Shown here: in pieces, positions 11,154 through 21,568 of the stretch
Layout: every line of letters starts with the position of its first letter
Numbering within the stretch: position 1 is the stretch's first letter
Source: Rotaria macrura
Taxonomy: Eukaryota > Rotifera > Eurotatoria > Philodinida > Philodinidae
DNA length: 64,000 bases
Assembly (NCBI GenBank): GCA_900239685.1
Contig: OENT01000458.1
Location: 49,328-113,327, forward strand
Direction: 5' to 3'
Translations under genes and position numbers: made by a program
Notes under the pieces: model-generated
What the model was told of the DNA's origin: nothing
Databases searched by the model: none
What the model saw: the letters and a program-made list of their open reading frames with translations, nothing else

Positions 11154-12418
11154 AGAAAACCAGAGCAACCATCTAAAAAGACCTGTGTAACGTGTTTGAT
11201 TCATTTTTATTGAGGAAGGTCCTGGGGAATTCATTAATTGTATAATATCAGTAAATCTCTTCCTGGATATGGTACAATATGGTTTTCTTTTTGTGAGTTT
11301 TCGGTCATTAATGGAACTGGTCTCAGTTTTTCATGACCGGTACTGGCACCACTTCAGAAAAGGATGACCAGATCGGTCTACTGGCAGTAGATCAGTTGTC
11401 AAAATGAAATAATGCATCACATGGAAATTCCACGAGTTACCAAATTATTGCATACGGCAGAAGTAGGAATGTCACCGTTATACTAACGTTGAAACTAATC
11501 AGCTTATGAAGAATTTACGGTGATTATTGATGTATAGCTCTGCTACTGACTGCTCCTAGTAGAAAGATGTCTGAATAATATAAAAAATGATGATTACTGT
11601 GAATTTTTAACGCCTTCACTGGCTCCACTTTTCTCAACGATGATGTTAGAAAGTGCAATACCTTTCTAGTCCCATTGTGAAATCTGTTATATGACAACAT
11701 TCAATAGGTGGCCTTATTTTGAGATATCATATCGGTATAGCGAAAGGCTTTTTCATTGACGTTTGTGAAAATCAGCGTCCTAGGAAACCTCTGAAATTAA
11801 TAATTCCTTCATTATAGGACAAGTATAGTGTCAATCTTTATCAAACAGTTATTTTTGAATCAATACCCTCTCTCTCTCTCTTAGAGACCCTTTGGTTCCT
11901 ACAATAGAAGAACCTGACTTTTCTATAATGTTAATATGTATTCCGTTGATCGTGTCACGGGCATCATGTCTGATACTACTCCATTCTGCAACTTTTAAGT
12001 AAAAATACTTTTTAGAAAACCAAGCATTTGAAACGGTTTCAGATAGGTGCCGATTTCATACATGGTTCTGGGTTATTTTCATTTTCATTTTCATTTATAA
12101 TTTTTAGTCTGTTCGTGAAGGACTTTGTACAGAATATATTGCAATTTCAATTGAGCCAATTGAAGCTATATGAGCTTATATTTTGACAAACATAATCTAT
12201 CTTTACAGAGTAAAATTATCGCATAATAGGTGTGAATCGGGAAGCACGAAGTTCGTTCTAAAATATACTCCATCTGACGTCGAAAGATTGGCAATAGTTT
12301 TCTGCATCAGAAAAAATACTTCTGGTAGAAATCTCTTCGCAGGTGGATTTTTGTCCTTGTACATTCCCGTCCTTTTCATGATGAAAACAATTAAATAACC
12401 GAGTTCGACAACTTGTTG
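11154..12418. other. non-genic sequence between relics, simple repeats
   Basis: It contains a short CT run near 11870-11880 and a TTTTCA run near 12076-12097. An ORF at 12183-12398 has no recognisable domain. I see nothing else supportable. Confidence 0.4.
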
Positions 12419-12637
12419 TTAAAAATTGTCACGGATCGTCATCATTCGGGAGCCTGAAATGATCATGATGAGTTTATTATTTGCTGCCTGTTCAAGTGAG
12501 TTAAGTGTGAGATGATTGGTGAAAGCGTTGATGAACTGCGACTTTGTCACGTCAGAGACAGGAAGAAGAAGAGTACTAGTGGTCTCTTGATATAGGAGAG
12601 AAGTTACCGTTACTTCACTAGGTTGCTGCGGCAACGG
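12419..12637 (-). pseudogene. decayed P-loop relic of the GTPase-fusion family
   Basis: The frame matches the region around Walker A of copy A. After an LPQ and an ETT comes a strand, TLLLPVSDVTKSQFINAFTN, where copy A has a NILLLGESGVGKST-type loop. The loop has lost its glycines, so it could not bind nucleotide normally. The downstream residues LTLNSLEQA and MMTIRDNF still align. It is in the same orientation as the N-terminal fragment that ends at 13457 and continues it in protein order, so an insertion of about 0.8 kb probably split one gene. Confidence 0.65.
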
Positions 12638-13456
12638 AAGAAGTTATTAGTTACTTTTTTTCTGGCAACTTCTTCAAATGGCTGATTATGAATTTATCTG
12701 ATGGAATTTTATCAAACGAGTAATTTTTACTTTCGAAGTTACTAGTTACACTAAGATAAAATCTGTTACATCAGTCATAATTTGTAACACAATGCAGGGC
12801 ACATTTTTGTACGATACAATCTGAAACGGTGGTTCTAATCTTGTAGACAGCGTATTTTTACATTTCTTTTGTAAATGTATATTATATACAATACTTTCAA
12901 TTCCATTCACTTTTAATTATAATGAATTCTAAAGTAAGTCAGATCTTGGCATATGTCTGACCTTAAACTAGCTCGATCTCCACCAGACTTCTCTGGAAAA
13001 TTCTTTCTCCCCCTTGGGTCGAGATCAGTACATTTTCGATTTATCGATTATCGAGAAGGCATGTGGAAAAAACTAAGTTAGAAACAATATATTACATCTC
13101 TTCAACTGTGTGGCTTAATTTGTTGCTGTTTCACAAAATCAAAGGGCATGCACATGAATTGACAAAACACGACACTTTCTAATTATGACACACTTTCATG
13201 TTGAGGATACCCCGATACTATAACTAACTAAAGATAATGTGGCATATTTTATGTCAATGTGGGTAACTGGTGATTGGTTTTTTGTTACCATTTAACTTGT
13301 ATATTTTATTTGTTTATATATTGGCAATATTGGATCAAATTAACTTATAACTCATCGTTTGAGGAAGTTATCCCAAAGAAGCAAACAGTAAAGTAATGAG
13401 TTGATAATGGTGAATTTCCATCTTCACTATTGACTCAATTGCAACGGCTGTATAGG
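12638..13456. other. insertion-like segment between two halves of a broken GTPase-fusion gene
   Basis: This stretch of about 820 bp falls between the point where the N-terminal fragment loses homology to copy A (just before the P-loop) and the P-loop relic. It is AT-rich with short GTTACTAGTTAC-type words near 12640-12750. I could not define terminal repeats, so its nature is open. Confidence 0.35.
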
Positions 13457-14953
13457 TTATGGCAATACTGTACGCACCGCGGTGGCACTTACTACAGAAG
13501 ATTCAGTATTTTTCGGATCATTGGTACCAGAAGCGATATCAGTCAATGGCAACAATATCATTTCTTTCAGTGGAAACGAACAATATGAAAAATCGAGATA
13601 AGTGGGACGAACCGCCGGATTAGATTTATGTTTATCGAGTAATGTTTGTCGTAGCTCTTCGAATTTGGAAGGATTATTATCATTCAGAGTATTGTTGGAA
13701 CATAAGATGTATTGGTCGGGATCATCTTCAATGAGCTTCTTCTCAACTGTTTTCATACTATCTTTTACACTGAAGTTATAGTAAGCTGCATTTTTACATT
13801 TAATATTTTGTTGTCGTAAGTCTTCGATTAGAGAAAAATCTTTCCCAAATCCAGATATCCTTTTAATCAAATCATCAATATCATACTGAAGTGGTTTAGA
13901 GATTTCATCAGCTTTGTTTGAATTCTTACGGACATCCATAACTAATTTATTTAGTGGTCGACAAACTTTGGTTACATATTTATTCTTCATAGCCTGCCAT
14001 GCAGAAGATTTTTCAAGTTGGCAATCATCGACTACACTGGATAATATTGTTTCATTTAGATTCTGTGATGTGTTTGCATTTCTCAAAAGGTTTCTTAATT
14101 CAATCAAATATTGTTCGGTTTTGTTTCGAAACGGTGAACTTAAAGCTTTGTACCTTTCAGCTGGTCTCATAAGTAAAGGATGCATCCATTTGAACTTTGT
14201 ATTCCTTTCCAGCGGTTTTAAAGTGGGGATCAGACGAAATTTATAACTCAATGAATAACGAAAATCTGAATCCTGTTTGATTCTATTGGCTTCTTGAAAC
14301 ACGTCAGAAACATCATCGAGAGTAGTTAAAGACGGTACATTTGAATAAACTTTTGTATCGAGGAGTTTTTGAAGTAAATTATTTTCGTTCGGCTGAAGAG
14401 TTAAATTCGTATCGTTTTGTCTTCGAAGACTATTTCGAATTTTTTCTAGTAGATTATCAATTTCATCTTTAACGTCATTATCTTCTGGTAGCTGTAGAAC
14501 GATAATAACATCAATGCCAAAGTTTATTGCTGTGATCATATGAGTAGCTTTAAGTACAGGATTCCATACAGTCATTTTCTTTCCGAGATTTATATCTTTT
14601 TCGATAAATTCTTCAGTTTCGTAAACTACAGAATAGTAGAAGAAGCGAGTATCCTGATCAATACGATGGGGATAGTTAAGTACTTGAGCTATTCCGGATC
14701 TTTTCGTTAGATTTAACAGTAAACTCAATCGTAACTCCGGTTCAATGCCAATAGACTGGAGAATATTAAAGTTGGAGTTCGGAGTGCCGTGTATTAGGTT
14801 ACATTTGGGTGGCAATGATAAGTTCAACCGCTTTACGTTGTAGGTAGTTGTTGTTTTATCAAGCAATCGATCTCGAGTAGCATCATACAGAGACGCGAGA
14901 CTTCCAGTAGGATTGATTGCTCTACGTTCGATGGTGTGGTATCGCTTAGACAT
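13457..14953 (-). pseudogene. N-terminal half of the GTPase-fusion family (copy C), truncated before the GTPase
   Basis: ORF of 498 residues from a true ATG. It covers the SNTX-like N-terminal part (SLASLYDATRDRLLD near 18-32, THMITAINFGIDVIIVL near 137-153) and the helical middle, and stops within about 15 residues after the TDIASG segment that precedes the P-loop in copy A. Two blocks are almost identical to copy A (from the FNILQSIGIEPEL segment on, and from the LEKIRNSLRR segment on), while the region between about residues 270 and 400 differs strongly. That patchwork suggests gene conversion. The GTPase and Cys/His parts are missing; the P-loop relic at 12419-12637 is probably its former continuation. 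It could still be expressed as a short protein, but truncation is the simpler reading. Confidence 0.65.
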
Positions 14954-17900
14954 AGTTAGTGATTCAATCCGTGTTGATTAAGGTAAAATATTGAGAGCAC
15001 GTCTGCAAACATTTGAATGAAATAATGCATCTTGAGAGATGTTTCATATGAAGTCTTGGTACGTATTATATAGAATGGAATGAAGATAATAGGATGTAAA
15101 AGTCGGATAGAAAACAAGTGTCTGAAACTCGTAACTTGCACTGAGAAATATCGAAGCAATTGTTTCTATTGGAGAGTGGTAAATGGAGCCATATTTGAAA
15201 GTAAAGATGGTCTTTGCAAACGAATGGAAAATCAAAAACTATGTGTTAGAATGAAAATAGGAAGTTCCTGTAGAACATCATTGCGAAATGCTTGGAACTA
15301 CTTGGATCTACGAAAATCGGGCGAAGGAAAATCCTTCTATGTGAAAATCAATCGGTACGAAAACTAGTTGATACGAAAATTCGTTGACATAAAACGCAAA
15401 TAAGTTTAATTAAAAGAAAGTAATCCTTTAGGTAAAACGTACAATTGATAGTAATAAGTTGTGGAGAAAAAGTAGAACCCAGGAAAAAATATTTAAATTA
15501 TAGTGCACGAATGCGTCATTTAATTATTCATCCACTACCTTCACTTAAAAAACAATTAGAAGGGCTCGCTCATTATTCATGAATTCTTTTTTTCCTGTCT
15601 TACTTTTTTGTTTGTCAATTGTTCGTTGTGAAGGTGTTTAATTCTACAAATCGTATCACAATAAAGTTAATATTTATTCTTAATTCTGCCAAAGGGTATC
15701 ATTGTCTGTTTTTGATATAAACAAACTACTTATATGATTACACTTTTCTCGACCAATTTTTGTATCGATTGAGTTTCGTATCGAATAATTTTCGTATCGA
15801 CCAATTTACCACGATCAGTTTTCGTTCAATCAATTCTCGGTCTCCCCAACTACTCGAACTTCGAATTTCTTTGTATCATTTTTCGCTTCAAAATTAAATC
15901 TAGTAGTTTTCCATCACACGTATCGAGACGTTTCTGTTTCTCAGGTAAAAAGGATAGATTCTAGAGAGGAGAAATTCTCCATTCTTCGTCTGAAGCATCT
16001 ACTAGAAGTTTCTTGATCTATTGGACAATGCAGTATAATTATAGCATAAACAAACATTTCACTTTCATCAATGACTGTATTTGCTAGTTTTAATTTTTAT
16101 GCCTACAGTAGAAGAAGAGTGAACTATCTACGTAGTCATTAGAACTCATAATGATATTAGAGGTATATCGAAGTATACGGAAGTATACACCGAATTCTAA
16201 TACATTCCGCAGAAGAAAACAAGTGATTTTACAGCTTACACAACCTGATATATCCCTGCCCAGTCAAACTAAATGCGACCATAGATTGAGGGAATATCGC
16301 TCATCGAGTCGAAAGCCTTACCGTATTGTCAAATAAGAAGACTTGAAAGTACTGGGATTTCTCTGTCTATAAGACCAAGAAGTAAGTAATTGATTCTGAT
16401 TTCTCAAGTGTATTTCATCGTAGTAAATCTATATAGGCAATGTCTAACGTCTGCTGAATGCTTCAAGAATGGTAATACATGAATATTATATTAGTGATTA
16501 AAAGTTGAAGAATGAATGGTAGGATGAACCGACGAAAATCATTACTCTATAATACGATCGCAACCTACTGTTAGAATTCGACTGAATCAGCTAGAGACAT
16601 TGACTTGACAGGATTTATCGAAGGAGGAAGAAATCAAATAATTTTTACCCATTTTCAAAGATTAGTTTTTTGCAACATAAAATTCAATATTATCATTGTT
16701 GACAGGTATAGAAATATTATTGTTATAATTTTTATTTAACAATATAGATGAAATAGAAATTGGAACTTCCTAGTTTTTCTCATTTCAACTTCATTCAGGC
16801 TCTTAAAATCGGAACAATTATCAGCTGTTAATTCTTTGAAAACATCTGCGTCTGTATTACTTTTAGTTCTTCTCATTGATATGAAATACATACTGATATT
16901 TTTCTATTTTTCACTAATAATTTATGAAAAAACTTAACTAACATTTTTCTTTGATGCTTTTGAATATATATCATAAAGAAGAAGAATATCATTCGAATAC
17001 TACTTCTGTGACTTACACAATTAAATTTACCTTTATTTTTTTAAATTTTCATTGGATGTTTCCATGGGAAAACCATAACTTTTGCTTTTGAAAGATTTAT
17101 TTACCGTTGATTGTTTCAAGCGTGAACATAATGAAACGAAGAGTCCTTGCAAAATTTTATATATTATCTGAAACGCTATCCTTCTACAAAGTGTGGATAT
17201 TTGTAGTACTAAAGAAATCATCATCAACTGCATCATCATGATCACCCCCAATAGTTATCATATTCGACTTTTTTCTGTTAGTGCATTGACTCTTGCAAAG
17301 ACTATTCATTTCTTGACTTGACCATTCGAAAAAATAAATGGAAAGAAAGTCAGCGGAGAGTAATTGATGTGAACACTACTGAAATCCTATTTTTGAAGTT
17401 CAAGGGACAAAAATTGTGTAGATTTTTAGTCAGTTTTTAGGAGTTCATGAACACCTAAACTTCTTTCCCTAGTCAACATGCCTTCTCTTAATATATCAAT
17501 GACCATAGGGCTCTGAGTTATCACTTTTATTGTTATGTGTTCCTACTTAATTTCTAGAGTATTAAATAGAATTCAAGCTTTTGTTCCTATAATTTTTTCT
17601 GCTACCCGAATTCCCATTGAACTTTGGTAGCTATCGTCTTATCGAATACGTTCAACTGAGAAGGAAGGATGAATTGAAATATTCATTTTCCAGTATTTGA
17701 AAAATCACAATCACCGGAAAAGAAATATTCTTTAGATCAGTCGATGTAAATAACGCTCTGCAATCTTTCTCCCCGTTATCAATCTGAATACATACATTTG
17801 AGATACGATTTACTCCACACATGAAGAAGAAACAGAATAGTATGCGGTGGAACACAAAAACAGACTAAACTGTAAAATTTTTATTCAAAATACATAAAAA

Positions 17901-18601
17901 TTTCGATCACAAATTTATTGAAATCAGTATCCTAGTACTTGTGACTGTATATCATTATCAGAACTCTTGTAATTTTATCTACGTTTTAGTTTAACGATAA
18001 AGAGACACTTATCCCATGCATGTGTTAAGTATTTATTGATAAGATTCAAACTGACTATCAGGTGAATTTTGAAAGCGTATATGATGATAAAAGTTGAATT
18101 TTTTAAAAGAACAAAAATCGAATGATATGTAATAGGAAACTATAGGGTTTGCCAAACTTCTAGTTTCTATATGTTGAGATATGCCTCTCATTGTTCTTGT
18201 ACCTTACTAAAGAATATTTCTTGATAGGTGCCATAGTAAGTACTGAATATCTAAAGTTCATCAGTCTAGAATTAAGTGTATAGATGTTCTACCAGTGCTA
18301 CTTGTTGCAGATTTTTGAGTTTCTTCGATTGATCTATAGTGCTGCTACTTACCACTGCAGCTTCGATACCAAAACAATCTTGAAAACTTGATAGAACGAT
18401 GTGCAACCAAATATTTCGTGAGATTGCGATGGAAGTAAAAGACACTATCACTCGCTTACTTCTTATCAAAACGCATATTTCTTAGTAGCAAACATTTTAT
18501 ACCTTGAAACAGTCTGCAAACAACGTATCTTCACTGTAAAAAATAAGCATAGAATAATAAATCCTTCAAAAATGTTTATTGACCTCGTAAAATCTATCAT
18601 A
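14954..18601. other. intergenic, no supported gene
   Basis: Long AT-rich stretch with only short ORFs lacking domains. Near 15345-15390 and 15745-15835 there are degenerate copies, in opposite orientation, of a TTGATACGAAAATTCG-like word; these may be ends of an old foldback element, but the match is weak. Confidence 0.4.
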
Positions 18602-18966
18602 TACCATTTTTAGGGTTCGGTAGTATCATAGGCGCTTTTAGTTGATAAATCCACGGAACGGTATCTTATAAGTTGTACTTTCATAAAGCTTTTAGGGTAA
18701 ATATGAGCAGTAGGATAATTATATTTGCAAGGGTTTAATGAATTCCATAAAAGCTTTGAAAAAGTTCCTTTTTTCCTATGGTTTCTTCTAAAAGATACGT
18801 TAATTGACGTTTTCCCGAAAGAGTTTACGAAGTTAATAAACACTTGTAAAGGTAGATTACTGTTCATATATCGTAAAGGATTTTTGAAACTACAACGCTT
18901 AACATAATCTTCCTCAGGTTTATGAATTAAAAGTGCTTATGATACTAACAAACCCTAAAAATGGTA
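18602..18966. mobile_element. 365 bp foldback MITE with TA-flanked ends
   Basis: TACCATTTTTAGGGTT at 18602 is inverted exactly as AACCCTAAAAATGGTA at the right end, apart from drift further in. The similarity of the two arms continues for about 140 bp each, so almost the whole element is an imperfect palindrome. If the outer TA is the target duplication, as in Tc1/mariner-type insertions, the element proper starts CCATTTTTAGGG. It has no coding capacity; the ORFs in both directions across it are by-products of the palindrome. Confidence 0.78.
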
Positions 18967-21497
18967 ACTGACATGTTTCAAAAGATCAATAAACCCTTTT
19001 CATGATTTATTATTCCGCGCCTATTTTTTAAAGTGTTGAATGAAATCAATTAGTATGGAGGCAACATATCTTATGTTTGTTTTCCTCTCCAAGTAAATTG
19101 AGAGAAGAAAAACCTGAAAACTGTAAGTTTTTATCATATGGTTTTCAGTAAAGTAACAAAATTCTTATTAAAGAACGAACTAAGAATCATCTTGCTTTTG
19201 TTACATAAAAATTAATATGGCTTTTAGAAATGAAATGGGTAAATGAAAAAATAAAGGCATTATCTATTAGATTGTGCTGTGTGTAAAGCAAATATTATTC
19301 GACTTAAAATAAGAATATCTCTATACGATACTCATGGATGTGCTGAAAGAAAAATAAGTGCTGGGAGTGGGGGGGGGGGGGGGGTCCCATTTTATACAAG
19401 TTAGTATCGTATGTTTTGTTCTATGGTAGTCAATTTTTGAACTTTGCTCTCTAACAAACGAATATTTCTACTTCTTTTCAAGTTAAAATTGATGTATCCT
19501 CTCTTCCACTTAACACGGCACGTCACTCTTCAAAAATATTACGTATCCAAACCTTATGTTTTAGAGGTATAATATCATATTCAACGGTTTGTGTGATTTT
19601 TCTATTTTTTCGATTCTTTATTAATATGTTTGAAGGTAGATGATAAATTTTGATTTAATCACATTTACATTAATTTTATCATAAATAAAAATAAAACTAA
19701 TTTGCAGTAACTGTCAAAATAAAATAAACTAAACTAAATGCAAAATCATGGCCATAAAACTACAACGATGAATGCAGAACTGATTCGAGCCCATTAAATC
19801 GAGTTTGTTTTGATGCGCTCTATAAATAGGATGTGCCATTCTCTATCGATGCCTACTTAAATGAGCTGAATCCGATCTACCTTCGAATTGTTATTCGCTT
19901 GTTACGAATTCTGTGTTCTTTTTTATTAAAATACACTTCTCAAACTTGTTTTGCGGTTTTCTCGGAAGTTGATATTTACACAGAATGTGGAATCTACACT
20001 ACTTACGATCTAAAAAGCTGTAACCGATACTGAAAACTGGCTGGGCAGACTTGGTCGAATTCGGTCCGGTCTGTATTTATTTTTGGGATTTTTTCTATAC
20101 TTTCTTCAAAATATTAGTTATGAAAATACTGATTTCTGGATACAACCAAAGAATTACGATTTGAATGACTTTTTCTATGAACGGGCATGAATTAGAATAT
20201 TAGTAACGGGTAAATATTCATTACAAATATTTGTATAGATTTCTTGAAATCACTTCTATATCAATGGATGACATTGGAAATAATGGAGTTACTAATTGTG
20301 ATCGTATCTTATGTTGCTTGATTAATTTCATCTTTATATTATTTATACAAAATCTTTCATAAAGACAATTGTAAAGCACAGTAAACTAATTGCGAGACGA
20401 AGAATAAATCGATAGTCGATACAAAATCTCCATCACTGGTGAATGTCTCATAAATAGAAAAGCTAACGCAGAATCGTTGGTTCTCTTAAATCTAACACTC
20501 ATCGGTAACCATATAGAAGAGAGAATCCATAAAAACAAACGGTGCAAAAAGAAAAAAAATGTCCGTGCAATATCTCCAGCATAGAAGCATTCGCCACGAT
20601 GGAACTGTGGTAATTATTATGAAAACTAAAGAAGCAAACCCCACCTTATAAATGAAAGATTAGTACAAGACTAAAACATGTGGGTCTACAAAGTAGCTAA
20701 GCAGCTTCACAATCAAAATCTCTGTCACTAGGTAAGAATGGCATCGGTATGTGTATAACGATTTTCGAAGCAAGCTGAGAAGATGAATGTGAATGTCTTG
20801 TCATTAACTTTAATGCTCCTTAATAATCATGTTTCAGTAAAGCACTATAATAGTGTCATTAAAGTCTTGGGTATTCTCTGTAATGATTCAGATGAAGCTA
20901 TGACTCATACAAAACTATACGACACCATCAAAGTAGATGAAAATTGAGCAATGACTCATATCAGTATACCAACCGTCGAGGTTCGATCTGGAAATTTTGA
21001 CCAGTACTAGTGCCGGCCAAGAAAAAACTTGAACGGTCACAATTCTGGTGACCTCCTCTAACTTTGTTCGATCCTACTGAAATTCTTATCAAAGATACTT
21101 GCAGAAATTCTCCACAAATAACATCGGCAGTTTCCATTTCCGACCATTGCAAAAGTGTTTATAGGGTCCTAAAAGTTCTGAGCATGAGCTTGAGTGGGCA
21201 CATCCTGACTATACGTTTTATGATGCATATGACATAAATATATCTTCGACTAATGTACACCAGATCAGCTGAGAATTCCAAATATTCCTCAAGTGATCAA
21301 TTTACTATGTTCATGTAAGGACTATTTAACAAGCCACAATAACGTGCCAAGCTATTAAAATGGAAATCTGTCACTTTTTGTGAAACAAAACCTAATTATT
21401 GTAATTCTTTTTGAGTGAAATATATTGACTGATAAATACACTTTTCAACAATATTTCTGATTTCTATCTGCACTTATGTCTTCTGAAAATGGAAAAT
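18967..21497. other. intergenic, includes a 16-base poly-G run
   Basis: No supported gene. A run of 16 G at 19369-19384 is unusual in such AT-rich DNA and may mark a sequencing or assembly weak point. The short ORFs at 19833-20033 and 20961-21152 have no domain. Homology to the copy B flank begins near 21500. Confidence 0.4.
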
Positions 21498-21568
21498 GTA
21501 TTTTTCCAAAGTGTCAAGTCAGTATTCAAAGAATTTCGACGCAAAAAAAATATATCCATCTTCCAAGA

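Noticed and set aside
15290-15850. Possible foldback with TTGATACGAAAATTCG words
   Set aside because: Match between the two sides is short and degenerate, and no outer ends could be defined.
19369-19384. Poly-G run as a possible G-quadruplex regulator
   Set aside because: A single homopolymer next to no gene, similar to the run beside the N gap at 48.8 kb; more likely a sequencing or assembly feature.
20961-21152. Search for a tRNA B-box in a GGTTCGAT word
   Set aside because: No matching A-box or cloverleaf could be drawn around it.
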